Assembly: GCA_000719695.1 (NCBI GenBank)
Contig: JOHN01000011.1
Location: forward strand, 76,291-140,290
Reading direction: 5' to 3'
DNA: 64,000 nucleotides
From: Streptomyces sp. NRRL F-6131
GTDB lineage: Bacteria; Actinomycetota; Actinomycetes; Streptomycetales; Streptomycetaceae
Shown here: positions 23,899 through 32,217 of the stretch, piece after piece
Numbering within the stretch: the first letter of the stretch is position 1
How the letters are laid out: each line of letters starts with the position of its first letter
Translations under genes and position numbers: made by a program
The notes under the pieces: generated by a model
The model's input: only the letters and a program-made list of their open reading frames with translations
Told to the model about the DNA's origin: nothing
The model's database searches: none

Positions 23899-24779
23899 GG
23901 GGTGGGCACCTCTTCCGTGGGCTCTTCCGTGGGCGCGGGGCGGTCCGTCGGCCCGGCGGCGCGGTCGGCGCGCCCGGGCGGGCCGGCGGCCGGGTGGCGG
24001 ACCGGCCGGTCGGCGGGGCGGGGGTGGACGGGCAAGCCGCCGAGCCACAGGCGTATCCCCCGGTAGCGGATGTGCAAACTGACCGCCCAGGTCGCGAACG
24101 GGTGGGTGAGGGCGGCGCGCAGCAGGGCGGCGGGGCCGGCCGGTCGCGCGGTGCCGCGAACGGTGGCGGTGAAGGCCCGGCCGCCCGGGCGGTCCAGGTG
24201 GACGGCCAGGCGGAGCCGCTCGTCCGGCTCCGGCAGCACCATCCGGTAGTGGCCGTCGACCGGGAAGAACGGTGAGACGTAGAAGTCCTTGGGCGTCTCG
24301 CCGCGCCCCCCGGGACCGGGTGGCAGCAGGTAGCGGTGCCGGCCGCCGTAGGTGTTGTGCACCTCGGCGACGGTGCACAGCGGACGACCGGCCGCGTCGC
24401 GGCACCAGTACACGGTCAGCGGGTTGAACACGTGCCCGAGCGAGCGGGCCTGGGTCAGCATCAGCACCCGCCCGTCGCCGAGCCGGACGCCGCGGTCGGC
24501 GAGGAAGCGCTCCAGGGACCGCCGGATCGTCGAGGCCTCGCCGGCGGGCCCCGTGCCGTGGTCGGCGGCCCGGAACCGGGCCAGCGGCCGCAGCGGCCGC
24601 GGCACGGGCGGGAGGTGGTCGAGGTCGACCAGCCACAGGTAGCCGCGGTGCTGGAAGGCGCGCCGCCGGGGCGCGGTGCGCACATGGGTGGTGCGGGTGT
24701 CGTAGAGGACCGCGCCCCAGGGCCCGGGCAGGGTGCTGCGCCCGGGCGGGGTGGTGGTCACGGGCGGGGTGGTGGTCAC
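23895..24779 (-). CDS. DUF1365 family protein
   Basis: This encodes 294 residues. The GTG at 24779 overlaps the oxidoreductase stop by GTGA. It starts with a short repeat (VTTTPPVTTTPP). Family signatures: YDTRTTHVRTAPRRRAFQHRGYLWLVDLD, LMLTQARSLGHVFNPLTVYWC, VAEVHNTYGGRHRYLL, and KDFYVSPFFPVDGHYRM. DUF1365 genes usually sit between an FAD oxidoreductase and a CFA-type methyltransferase, as here. The biochemical role is unproven; a part in modification of unsaturated fatty acyl chains is inferred. The C-terminal 45 residues are Pro/Arg/Ala-rich and of low complexity. Confidence 0.93.
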   Translation of the reverse strand: MTTTPPVTTTPPGRSTLPGPWGAVLYDTRTTHVRTAPRRRAFQHRGYLWLVDLDHLPPVPRPLRPLARFRAADHGTGPAGEASTIRRSLERFLADRGVRLGDGRVLMLTQARSLGHVFNPLTVYWCRDAAGRPLCTVAEVHNTYGGRHRYLLPPGPGGRGETPKDFYVSPFFPVDGHYRMVLPEPDERLRLAVHLDRPGGRAFTATVRGTARPAGPAALLRAALTHPFATWAVSLHIRYRGIRLWLGGLPVHPRPADRPVRHPAAGPPGRADRAAGPTDRPAPTEEPTEEVPTP

Positions 24780-26101
24780 GGTGCTCCCACCCCCAGCAGG
24801 GAGTGCGCCGCCTGGACGCCGGAGCGGCAGCCGTCCTCGTGGAAGCCCCAGCCGTGGTAGGCGCCGGCGAACGCCGTCCGCCCGGTGGTGAGTTCGGGCA
24901 GCCGGCGCTGCGCGGCGACCGTGCGCGCCGTGTAGATCGGGTGCTCGTAGACGGTGCGGGAGAGGACGAGGCGGTCGGGGACCGGGTGCTGGCGGTCCTC
25001 GTTGAGGGTGACCAGGTAGTCCTCGGCGGTGTCCAGGCGCAGCAGCCGGTTGAGGTGGTAGCTGACCCCCACCCGGTCCGAGGACGCGGTGCAGTGCGGC
25101 ATCCGGTAGTTCCAGGAGCCGCGGGCCCGGCGGGCGACGGGCAGCACGGAGGGATCGCGGTGCAGCACGGTCGGGTTGCGCGAGTAGGCGAACGCGCCGA
25201 GCACCTCCAGCTCGGTGTCGGTCGGGTCGGCCAGCAGTTGCAGCGCCTGGTCGGCGTGGGTGGCGATGACCACCGCGTCCGCCCGGCTGTGCAGGCCGTT
25301 CCCGGAGACCACGGTGACGCCGTTCCGGTGCCGGCGCACCGAACGGACGGGGGCGGAGCGGCGGACGGCGGTGAGCCGCTCGGCGATCCGCTCGACGTAG
25401 GTGCGCGAGCCGCCGACGACGGTGCGCCAGGTCGGCGAACCGGTCACCGAGAGCATGCCGTGGTTGTCCAGGAACGCGAACAGGTAGCGCGCCGGGTAGT
25501 CGCCCGCCAGATCGGGGGCGCAGGACCACACGGCGGAGACCATCGGCGTCATGAAGTGGCTGACGAAGTAAGGCGAGAAGCCCTCGGCGGCGAGGAAGTC
25601 GCGCAGCCCGGGGTCGCCCGCCGCCGGATCGGCGAGCAGACGGCGGGCGCGCCGGTGGAAGCGGGGCACCTCGGCGAGCATCCGCAGGTACCGGCCGCGG
25701 GCCAGGGTGCCGGGCCGGGCGAACAGTCCGGCGGGTCCCCGCGCGCCCGCGTACTCCAGACCGCACCCGTCGCACCGCACCGACAGGCTCATCGCGCAGG
25801 CCCGGGTGCGGATGCCCAGCTCCTCGAACAGCCGGACCAGGTGCGGGTAGGTCCGCTCGTTGTGGACCAGGAACCCGGTGTCCAGGGCCAGCATCCGGCC
25901 GTCGGCCCCGGTGGCGTCCTGGGTGTGGGCGTGGCCGCCGAGCCGGGCGTCGGCCTCGAACAGTTCTACCTCCGCCCCGGCCCGGGACAGCTCGTGGGCC
26001 GCGGTGAGACCGGCCACTCCGGCGCCCACCACCGCGACCCGGCGCACCCGGGCGCCGCCGGGGATCCGGACGACCGGCCTGGTGGACACGGACATCGACA
26101 C
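24776..26101 (-). CDS. FAD-dependent oxidoreductase (amine-oxidase fold)
   Basis: This encodes 441 residues. The GTG at 26101 is favoured by GAGGAGG 7-8 bases upstream; an ATG two codons later is also possible. The Rossmann FAD site is VAVVGAGVAGLTAAHEL followed by LFEADARLGGHAHT. Further signatures typical of the DUF1365-linked oxidoreductases are LDTGFLVHNERTYPHL, SPYFVSHFMTPMVSAVWS, PTWRTVVGGSRTYVERI and the C-terminal FAGAYHGWGFHEDGCRSGVQAA. It probably desaturates or oxidises lipid-bound fatty acids. It heads a five-gene overlapping unit ending with photolyase; the promoter should lie in 26102-26262. Confidence 0.94.
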   Translation of the reverse strand: MSMSVSTRPVVRIPGGARVRRVAVVGAGVAGLTAAHELSRAGAEVELFEADARLGGHAHTQDATGADGRMLALDTGFLVHNERTYPHLVRLFEELGIRTRACAMSLSVRCDGCGLEYAGARGPAGLFARPGTLARGRYLRMLAEVPRFHRRARRLLADPAAGDPGLRDFLAAEGFSPYFVSHFMTPMVSAVWSCAPDLAGDYPARYLFAFLDNHGMLSVTGSPTWRTVVGGSRTYVERIAERLTAVRRSAPVRSVRRHRNGVTVVSGNGLHSRADAVVIATHADQALQLLADPTDTELEVLGAFAYSRNPTVLHRDPSVLPVARRARGSWNYRMPHCTASSDRVGVSYHLNRLLRLDTAEDYLVTLNEDRQHPVPDRLVLSRTVYEHPIYTARTVAAQRRLPELTTGRTAFAGAYHGWGFHEDGCRSGVQAAHSLLGVGAP

Positions 26102-26262
26102 TGAGGCCCCTCCTCACAGGGCCGCACCGCGGCCCGCTCTCTCGCTGCACCGACCCTTCGGAGCCGCAGGGGATCCGGATTGGGCCGGCGGCCGACGGTG
26201 TCCCGGTGGCTCTCCGGCGGGCGGGCTGTCGGGCGGGCTGTCGACGCCGCGAGGGGCGGGCG

Positions 26263-27330
26263 TCAGCCCGTGACCGCCTGCTCCAGCAGGTCGACCGCGG
26301 AGGCGAGGGTGCGCGGTGTCGCGGCCTCGGCCGGCGGCCGGGTCCGACCCCAGCCGGGACCGGCGGCGACCACCGTCGCCCCGCGGCGGGAGCCGCGCGG
26401 ACCCCACAGGCCGGCGCCCACCTGCCGCACCAGCGCGCGGTCCGCCGTCTGCTGGTCCTGCGACCAGATCATCACGGCGCCCGGCCCCAGCCGGTGGACG
26501 GCGTCGAGCAGCGCCCGGGGCGGGACGGCCGCGCCCAGCATCCGGAACGGCAGGCCGCGTTCGGTCAGCGCCGCCGCGGTGGCCTCCAGCGGCAGGGTGT
26601 GCTGCTCCCCGGGCGTCGCCGCCAGGAGGACGGTCCGTACCGGCCGGGTCCGGACGGTCGTCACGGCCACACTGCGCAGCACGCTGGAGACGTGCCAGGA
26701 CAGCATGTGCTCGACCTCGACGTACTGTTCGCCGTCCACCGCCCACTTGCGTCCCGCGGCCCGCAGGGCGGGCATCATGACCTCCGTCCAGGCCTCGATC
26801 ACGCCGAGCCGTTCGACGGCCTCGCGCAGGATCCCGGTGACCTCCGGGGCGTCCAGCCGCACCGCGGCCCGGGCCAGGCCGCGGCACTCGGGGCGCACCG
26901 CGCCGACCCGCAGGGTCCGGCTGCCGCCCGGGCCGCGCCCCGCCGCGCCGGCGTCCTGCCCGGCGTCCTGCTCGTCGCCCTCGGGACCGTCGTCCTCGGG
27001 ACCGTCGCCCTCGGGACCTTCGTCCTGGCCGTCGTCCGTCGCGCGGCGGTGCGCGGGCGGCAGGCCGGCCCGGTCCTCCGCCCGGCGCCCGGCCAGCGCC
27101 GCGCGGGCGGCCTCGCCCGGCGGCACACCGCGCGCCGTCAGCCGGCACATCGCCTCCAGGACGGCGATGTCCTGCGGACTCCACCGGCGGTGCCGCCCGG
27201 CGCGGCGGTCGGCGGGGCCGATGCCGTAACGGCGTTCCCACGAACGGACCGTCGTCGGCGACACCCCCAGACGCCGGGCGACGCCCCCGGTGGGCAGACC
27301 CACGTCCTCGACGGTGTCCGGCGTCACCAT
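26263..27330 (-). CDS. litR: LitR/CarH-like MerR regulator with B12-binding domain
   Basis: This encodes 355 residues: a MerR winged helix at the N-terminus (TGGVARRLGVSPTTVRSWERRYGI), an acidic linker with repeats of DEGPEGDGPEDDGPEGD, then a cobalamin-binding helical bundle and Rossmann domain (EVEHMLSWHVSSVLRS; VLLAATPGEQHTLPLEATAAAL). The GEQHTLPLE segment matches the E-x-H motif whose His ligates cobalt in LitR/CarH photoreceptors. Such proteins use adenosylcobalamin to repress target genes in the dark (family knowledge). The ATG at 27330 overlaps the upstream small gene by 7 bases. It probably controls the ECF sigma factor and the photolyase operon; operators not identified. Confidence 0.9.
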   Translation of the reverse strand: MVTPDTVEDVGLPTGGVARRLGVSPTTVRSWERRYGIGPADRRAGRHRRWSPQDIAVLEAMCRLTARGVPPGEAARAALAGRRAEDRAGLPPAHRRATDDGQDEGPEGDGPEDDGPEGDEQDAGQDAGAAGRGPGGSRTLRVGAVRPECRGLARAAVRLDAPEVTGILREAVERLGVIEAWTEVMMPALRAAGRKWAVDGEQYVEVEHMLSWHVSSVLRSVAVTTVRTRPVRTVLLAATPGEQHTLPLEATAAALTERGLPFRMLGAAVPPRALLDAVHRLGPGAVMIWSQDQQTADRALVRQVGAGLWGPRGSRRGATVVAAGPGWGRTRPPAEAATPRTLASAVDLLEQAVTG

Positions 27331-27542
27331 CCCCCGATCCTCGCGATGGCGAAGCCCACACAGCCCACCACCAGGACGGCGATCACGAGCAGGGGGACCC
27401 AGCCGGGCCAGGCCGTGTGCAGTTCGGGCGCCTCCGGCGTCGAGATCCCGGCGCAGGTCGACGCCTCGCACTCGGGCGTCTCGGTGGGCGGGTACGCGGG
27501 CACTGGTCGCTCGGGCGGGGCGAGCGGTCGGTCGAGAGCCAT
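27324..27542 (-). CDS. small single-pass membrane protein between sigma factor and LitR
   Basis: This encodes 72 residues. The ATG at 27542 has GGAGGA 5 bases upstream, and the gene overlaps litR by 7 bases, so it is very likely translated. The N-terminal 40 residues are Pro-rich and hold two Cys (CEASTC). One hydrophobic helix follows (PLLVIAVLVVGCVGFAIARI). No family is recognised. Its place between an ECF sigma gene and the photoreceptor gene suggests a role in the light response, perhaps as a membrane-bound partner of the sigma factor, but it lacks a zinc-binding anti-sigma motif. Confidence 0.8.
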   Translation of the reverse strand: MALDRPLAPPERPVPAYPPTETPECEASTCAGISTPEAPELHTAWPGWVPLLVIAVLVVGCVGFAIARIGGW

Positions 27543-27593
27543 GATGTCCTCCCGCGGATCGGGGATGGTCCGGGCGTGTTCCCGGCTGGGTGG

Positions 27594-28343
27594 TCAGGCC
27601 TGTTGCTGGGCGCCGGAGCTGCCGACGCCGTTCCCGACGCCGATCGGCGCTCCCATGATCGCGGCCGCCGCGCCGGGTTCGGGCGCGAACGCGGTCCGCA
27701 GGCGACGCAGGCCGTCGCGGATCCGCGTCTTGACGGTGCCGAGCGGTACGCCCAGCCGACGCGCGATCTCCTGGTGGGTATACCCGCCGTAGTAGGCCAG
27801 CACCACGGCCTCGCGCTGCGCCGCGCTCAGGCCCGTGAGCGCGGACCGCACCCGCGAGCGGTCCAGCGCCCGCACCACCTGCTCGTCCGGCGGGTCGTCC
27901 AGCGGGTCGCGCGCCGCCGGCTCCAGTGCGGCGGTGCGCCGCTCCCGTTCGGCGGCCGCCCGGGCGGAGCGCACCCGGTCCACGGCGCGGTGGTGCGCGA
28001 TGGTCAGCACCCAGGTCATCACCGTGCCGCGCTCGGGCCGGTAGGCCGCGGCGGTGCGCCACACCTCCAGCAGGACCTCCTGGGCGACCTCCTCGGCGTG
28101 CACCGGGCTCTGCAGGGTCCGCAGCGCGATGCCGTACACGGGCCCGGCCAGCGTGCGGTACAGCAGCTCGAACGCTGCGTCGTCGCCCCCGGCCGAGCGG
28201 GTCAGCAGACGGCGCAGCTCCTCGGCCGTCGCCCCGGCGGGCGATGGCACCTCGGCAAGCTCGGCGTCCTGCACCTCGGCACGCTCGGCGTCCCGCACCT
28301 CGTCACGCACGGCGTCATCACGTGTCTGCGTTCGCGAAGTCAC
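27594..28343 (-). CDS. litS: ECF sigma factor (LitS-like)
   Basis: This encodes 249 residues from the GTG at 28343. Sigma region 2 is clear: FELLYRTLAGPVYGIALRTL, AEEVAQEVLLEVWRTAAAYRPERGTVMTWVLTIAHHRAVDRVRS. Region 4 is LSAAQREAVVLAYYGGYTHQEIARRLGVPLGTVKTRIRDGLRRLR. The first 40 residues contain imperfect acidic repeats. No zinc anti-sigma gene is adjacent; instead a B12-type regulator follows, as in the litSR pair of Streptomyces coelicolor, so control by LitR at the transcription level is likely. The symbol is given from this context, not from a specific motif. Confidence 0.9.
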   Translation of the reverse strand: MTSRTQTRDDAVRDEVRDAERAEVQDAELAEVPSPAGATAEELRRLLTRSAGGDDAAFELLYRTLAGPVYGIALRTLQSPVHAEEVAQEVLLEVWRTAAAYRPERGTVMTWVLTIAHHRAVDRVRSARAAAERERRTAALEPAARDPLDDPPDEQVVRALDRSRVRSALTGLSAAQREAVVLAYYGGYTHQEIARRLGVPLGTVKTRIRDGLRRLRTAFAPEPGAAAAIMGAPIGVGNGVGSSGAQQQA

Positions 28344-28468
28344 CAGCCCACGGTGCGGCGATTCGACCCGGTCGGCCCAGTCGCACCGTTTGTGCAGCGG
28401 TTTCGTCGAAGCGGTCCGGGCCGTCCGCGCCGTCCGGGGTCCCGCACCCGGTCAGCGCGCCGCGTCGG

Positions 28469-29746
28469 TCACGCCCCGTTCCGGCCGCCGGCCAGATCCG
28501 CCGCCACCTCCCGGGCCGCCCGCGCCCCCGAGGCCAGCGCCCCCTGGACCGAGGCCGTCGCCCGGTGGTCCCCGCACGCGTAGCGGCCCGGCCCGAAGCG
28601 CGTCGTCCGGCCGAGCGCGAGCGGTACCGGCCCGGCCGGCAGCGCCTCGGCGATCCGGTAGGCGTCGAGCAGCTGCCAGTCCGACACGTCCACGCCGTAC
28701 AGCTCGCCCGCCCGCCGCCGGGCCGCGCCCTCCTCCGCCTCCGTGCCCAGCACGGAGGTCGACACCAGCGCCCGGCCGTCCGGCGCGCAGCCCGGTACCA
28801 CCTCCGACAGCACGACCGTGTTCAGCACCCGCCGCCCGGCGTCCACGACCAGCGTCGGCTCGCCCAACGGGCTGGCCGGCGCCACGTGGTAGAAGGTCGT
28901 CACCGCCCGCGCCGCCGGTACCTCCAGGCCCGGCAGCAGCCGGGCCGCCGCACCCGGCCCGGTCGCCACCACCACCGCCCGCGCGCGCACCGCCGCACCG
29001 TCGGCGAGCACCACCCCCGCCGCCGTCAGCCGGTCCACCGGCGCCCCGCACACCAGCCGCCCCGGCGGCAGCCGGGCGGCCAACTGCCGCGGCACGGCGC
29101 CGATGCCCTCCTCCGGCAGGCAGAGGCTCCCGCGCACCAGGCTGCGCCACACCAGGTGGAACATCCGGCTCGACGTCTCCAGCTCGTCCTCCAGGAACAC
29201 CCCGGCCAGGAACGGCCGCAGCACGCCCTCGACGGCGCCCCGGGACAGCCCGGCCCCGCGCAGCGCCCGCGCGGTGCTCGTCTCCGGCAGCCGCTTGAGC
29301 AGGGCGGCGGGCAGCGCCGCGGCGCCCAGCCCCAGCAGCCCGAGCGCCACCAGGTCGCGCGGCGACAGCGGCGGCGGCCGGTCGGCCAGCAGGCCGAGGG
29401 CCTGGGCCGGGCGGCGGGTCGGGTCCACCAGCCGGTGGGCCCGCTGCCCGTCGGCGAGCAGGAAGCCGGGCGTGAACGGGTGCAGCCGCAGCGCGGCGAG
29501 GTCGAAGCGGCGCCGGACCTGCGGGTAGGAGGTGTTGAACACCTGGAAGCCGCGGTCGAGGCGGAACCCCCGGACGACGTCGGTGCGCATCCGCCCGCCC
29601 ACGTCCTCGGCGGCCTCCAGGACCAGCACCTCGTGGCCCGCCGCGGTGAGGTCCAGCGCACAGGCCAGCCCGGCCGCGCCCGCCCCCACCACGATCACCT
29701 CCGCCGCTGCCGGCACGTTCGTGGTCGGCCCGCTGTGGTCCGTCAT
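28469..29746 (-). CDS. FAD-dependent oxidoreductase (phytoene-desaturase/protoporphyrinogen-oxidase-like)
   Basis: This encodes 425 residues. The ATG at 29746 has GGAGGAAG 5 bases upstream. The FAD site is VIVVGAGAAGLACALDL, then VLEAAEDVGGRMRTDVV. Later segments are LDRGFQVFNTSYPQVRRR, RPFLAGVFLEDELETSSRMF and the C-terminal YACGDHRATASVQGALASGARAA, which binds FAD. The family includes flavin amine oxidases and carotenoid desaturases, but no crt genes are near. It lies upstream of the LitS-like gene on the same strand. The upstream region shares a motif with the promoter region of the photolyase operon, suggesting common control. Confidence 0.92.
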   Translation of the reverse strand: MTDHSGPTTNVPAAAEVIVVGAGAAGLACALDLTAAGHEVLVLEAAEDVGGRMRTDVVRGFRLDRGFQVFNTSYPQVRRRFDLAALRLHPFTPGFLLADGQRAHRLVDPTRRPAQALGLLADRPPPLSPRDLVALGLLGLGAAALPAALLKRLPETSTARALRGAGLSRGAVEGVLRPFLAGVFLEDELETSSRMFHLVWRSLVRGSLCLPEEGIGAVPRQLAARLPPGRLVCGAPVDRLTAAGVVLADGAAVRARAVVVATGPGAAARLLPGLEVPAARAVTTFYHVAPASPLGEPTLVVDAGRRVLNTVVLSEVVPGCAPDGRALVSTSVLGTEAEEGAARRRAGELYGVDVSDWQLLDAYRIAEALPAGPVPLALGRTTRFGPGRYACGDHRATASVQGALASGARAAREVAADLAGGRNGA

Positions 29747-29822
29747 CGGTCTTCCTCCCGTGCCGTCCGACGCTCAGGAGCCATTCGGAGGCCTGCGGCG
29801 GATCGGATGGGATCCGGCGCGC

Positions 29823-29907
29823 GGTTCATCCGTCCGCACCGTTCATCCATCGCAGCGTTCGTTCGTCCGTGTCATTCATTCGTCCGTACCGTTCGTCCGT
29901 TCGCACG
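29823..29907. repeat. five imperfect ~17-bp tandem repeats
   Basis: Units close to GTTCATCCGTCCGCACC run head to tail at 29823-29840, 29841-29856, 29857-29873, 29874-29890 and 29891-29907, with a partial sixth copy entering the stop of the next gene. They fill most of the gap between two minus-strand genes. Function unknown. Confidence 0.75.
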
Positions 29908-29909
29908 GT

Positions 29910-30410
29910 TCATCCGGCGAGGTCGACGGTGAGCACGTCGTCCTCGCGGGAGAGGTGGTCGATGGTGATCGAGCCGGAGGCGCCGAGGTAGTCGGCGGTG
30001 CCCCCGGTGACCGCGAACAGGTGGGACCACCGGCGGGGGTTGACGGCGACCTCGGTCAGCGACGGCAGTGGACGCCGGTAGGCGGTCGAGGCGGTGATCA
30101 TGCCGTTGCCGAGGAGCAGCACCAGGGACGCGACGACGAAGGCCCCGTCGAGTCCCACGGTCACCGGCGTGCACTGGGCGCTCTCGGTGCCGGCCGGGTT
30201 GCCGTCCGCGTCCCGCAGTTCGTAGTGGACGAAGTACGGCGTGCCCGGCACCAGCACGTCCGGGATGTCGGTGGCCGTCCGCTTCCCGGACAGGACGAGC
30301 TGCCGCGCCCGGCGGTCGGCCCGGGCGGCCCCGGCCAGCCCGGTGGTGATCCCCGCCCCGGCGGCGGCCAGCGAGGTGAGCCGGAGTGCGTTCCTGCGGT
30401 CGATGGTCAT
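29910..30410 (-). CDS. Tat-exported small protein, possibly AOC/dirigent-barrel-like
   Basis: This encodes 166 residues. The ATG at 30410 has GGGAG upstream. The N-terminus MTIDRRNALRLTSLAAAGAG with an AGAARA cleavage site is a twin-arginine signal peptide. The mature part is beta-rich: YFVHYELRDADGNPAGTES, then FAVTGGTADYLGASGSITI. The latter resembles the conserved FxVTGGTGxYxGAxG segment of dirigent/allene-oxide-cyclase-like barrels. Role unknown; secreted or surface-located. Confidence 0.75.
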   Translation of the reverse strand: MTIDRRNALRLTSLAAAGAGITTGLAGAARADRRARQLVLSGKRTATDIPDVLVPGTPYFVHYELRDADGNPAGTESAQCTPVTVGLDGAFVVASLVLLLGNGMITASTAYRRPLPSLTEVAVNPRRWSHLFAVTGGTADYLGASGSITIDHLSREDDVLTVDLAG

Positions 30411-30569
30411 GCCGGACTCCCGTGCGCTCGTCGTGCGGCGGCCGCGGAGGTGCGCCGCCCTTCGCACGGATCTCCGGGCGGCGCCGTCTACCACCGCTCC
30501 GCGGCCCGTGTTCGCCGGAATGGGCCACGCCGGCGAACACGGGGGTGCGGGTCCGGACGGCCGGTCGGA

Positions 30570-31475
30570 TCAGTCGACGTGCAGGGTGAGCGCGACGGTG
30601 TGCAGCTGACCGGCGGTCTGGAACTGGAGGAAGACCCGCCAGTTGCCCGGCTCCGCGAACAGCGCCTGGAAGGTCAGGGTCGGTCCGCCGTGGTCGCCGT
30701 CCACCGCGTTCGCCGGATGGAGGTGGGCCAGGGCCAGATCGCCCTCGTGGAAGGCGCTGAGGTGGGCGTAGGCGTCCAGGTAGGGCTGGAGGTCGGTGAC
30801 GGGTCGGCCGTCCCGCTCGACGGTCGCGGTCAGCCGGTGGGCGCCCGCCATCGGCCGGGCGGTCAGGGTGACGGTGTAGCCGTCGCCGGTGGCGCTGTCG
30901 CTCGGAGCGGGCAGCGGCACCGGCGCGGCCTCGCCGGGAACCGTGACGGTCCGGCTGAGGACGAGCTCACGGGGGTGGGCGCCGACGTTCGGCACGAAGT
31001 CGGCGTACATCCGCCAGGTGCCGGGGGCGAGGGCGGCGAGATCGGCGGTCCAGGTGCCGTCCCCGGCCATCGCCGGGTGCAGGTGCTGGAAGCCGGTGAG
31101 GTCGGTGCGGATCGCGTAGAAGTGCAGCTTCTTGGTCTGGTGGACGGCGAAGTCGGTGACGGGGGAGCGGTCCGGGCCGGTGACGGCGAACCGGAACGCC
31201 GTCGGCCGCCCGCTCGGCGGACCGGCGGTCACGACGTCCAGCCGGTAGCCGTCCTGCTCGGCGCTCAGACCGCCGCCGTCCAGGAGCTGGGCGGACCCCG
31301 CCGGCCCGCCGGTCGCGGGCATGCCCGGCATCCCGGGCATGTCCGCCACGCCGGCCCGCGCGGGTTCGGCGGGAGCGGGCGGGACGGTCAGCGCCATCCC
31401 GAGCACGAGCAGCACCGGTACGCAGGAAGCGAGCAGCCAGCGTCGGGCGAGCAGGCGGGCGGAGGGAGCGTTCAT
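30570..31475 (-). CDS. secreted Met/His-rich protein, possibly metal-binding
   Basis: This encodes 301 residues. The ATG at 31475 has a GGGAAAG ribosome site. A signal peptide (LLASCVPVLLVLGMALTVPP) is followed by a Met-rich segment DMPGMPGMP. Two beta-sandwich-like halves follow; the first has QTKKLHFYAIRTDLTGFQHLHPAMAGDGTWT, the second HLSAFHEGDLALAHLHPANAVDGDHGG. Repeated HLHP motifs and Met clusters suggest copper or another metal ligand, but this is inference. Similar exported proteins of unknown role are common in actinobacteria. It ends at 30570 with no obvious operon partner. Confidence 0.8.
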   Translation of the reverse strand: MNAPSARLLARRWLLASCVPVLLVLGMALTVPPAPAEPARAGVADMPGMPGMPATGGPAGSAQLLDGGGLSAEQDGYRLDVVTAGPPSGRPTAFRFAVTGPDRSPVTDFAVHQTKKLHFYAIRTDLTGFQHLHPAMAGDGTWTADLAALAPGTWRMYADFVPNVGAHPRELVLSRTVTVPGEAAPVPLPAPSDSATGDGYTVTLTARPMAGAHRLTATVERDGRPVTDLQPYLDAYAHLSAFHEGDLALAHLHPANAVDGDHGGPTLTFQALFAEPGNWRVFLQFQTAGQLHTVALTLHVD

Positions 31476-31614
31476 CGGCAGGTCTTTCCCGTAGCGGTCA
31501 CGGTGCGGCGGGCGCCGTCCGCAGCAGAGGGGATGCGGACGGCGCCCGATCAGGAGACCGCCGACGGGCCGTGCGATAACGGAAAGTCCCGGAGGAACCG
31601 TCGGAGCCCGGTGG

Positions 31615-32217
31615 TCACCCGGTCCGCGACCCCGTACGGCCGACGGGCCGCGGGCCCGCCACCGCGGACGGCTTCCGGAGCCGTACCGGGCGCAGCACCC
31701 CCGCGGCTTCGCGCTGCCGGGCGTCCAGGAGCTCCGCCTGGCGCTCCGCCCGGGTCTCCAGCCGCCGCAGCTCGGCGTCGAGCGACCCGCTGCTCGACCC
31801 GCCGCTCGACCCGCTGCTCGCCCCGCCGAGCGGCTCCTCGGCGGTCGCCGCCCGCAGCGCCCGCCAGAGCGCCCGCTTGCCCTGGACGCCCGCCCGCAGG
31901 GCCTCCAGCTCCAGCAGGTCACTGAGCGGCGAACGGCGGACCAGCCGCCCGTTGAGCTTCAGCCGGCCCGTCTTCTCGGCGGCGGCGCCCAGCACCCTCC
32001 GGTGCCACCGGGGCCGGACGCCGAGTGCCCGCATCAGGTGGACGAGTTCGTCGCGGTCCTCGGTGATCTCCCGTGCCAGCGTGCGGAGTTCGGCCGCCGC
32101 GGGGCCCTCCGGGTGGGCGCGGGCGATCCGGCGGGCCAGGGCCGCGCCCCCGTGGGCGCCGGTCAGGTGGTCGTTGAGGTAGAGCGCGAGGAGGCGCTCG
32201 TCGTCGTGGTCCCTCAT
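31615..32217 (-). CDS. conserved helical hypothetical protein
   Basis: This encodes 200 residues. The ATG at 32217 has GGAG 8 bases upstream. The first 130 residues are predicted helical and charged (ERLLALYLNDHLTGAHGGAAL, AAELRTLAREITEDRDELVHLMRALG, RRSPLSDLLELEALRAGVQGK), suggesting a four-helix bundle. A Gly/Ser linker (GGASSGSSGGSSSGS) leads to a coiled-coil-like tail (LDAELRRLETRAERQAELLDARQREA). No catalytic motif is seen. Function unknown. Confidence 0.8.
   Translation of the reverse strand: MRDHDDERLLALYLNDHLTGAHGGAALARRIARAHPEGPAAAELRTLAREITEDRDELVHLMRALGVRPRWHRRVLGAAAEKTGRLKLNGRLVRRSPLSDLLELEALRAGVQGKRALWRALRAATAEEPLGGASSGSSGGSSSGSLDAELRRLETRAERQAELLDARQREAAGVLRPVRLRKPSAVAGPRPVGRTGSRTG

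Noticed and set aside
27324..27542. Zinc-binding anti-sigma factor
   Set aside because: It lacks the H-x3-C-x2-C motif and an anti-sigma helical domain; only one helix and a CEASTC segment are present.
20346..29746. Carotenoid (crt) cluster
   Set aside because: The second FAD oxidoreductase is desaturase-like, but no crtE, crtB, crtY or other carotenoid genes are present in the window.
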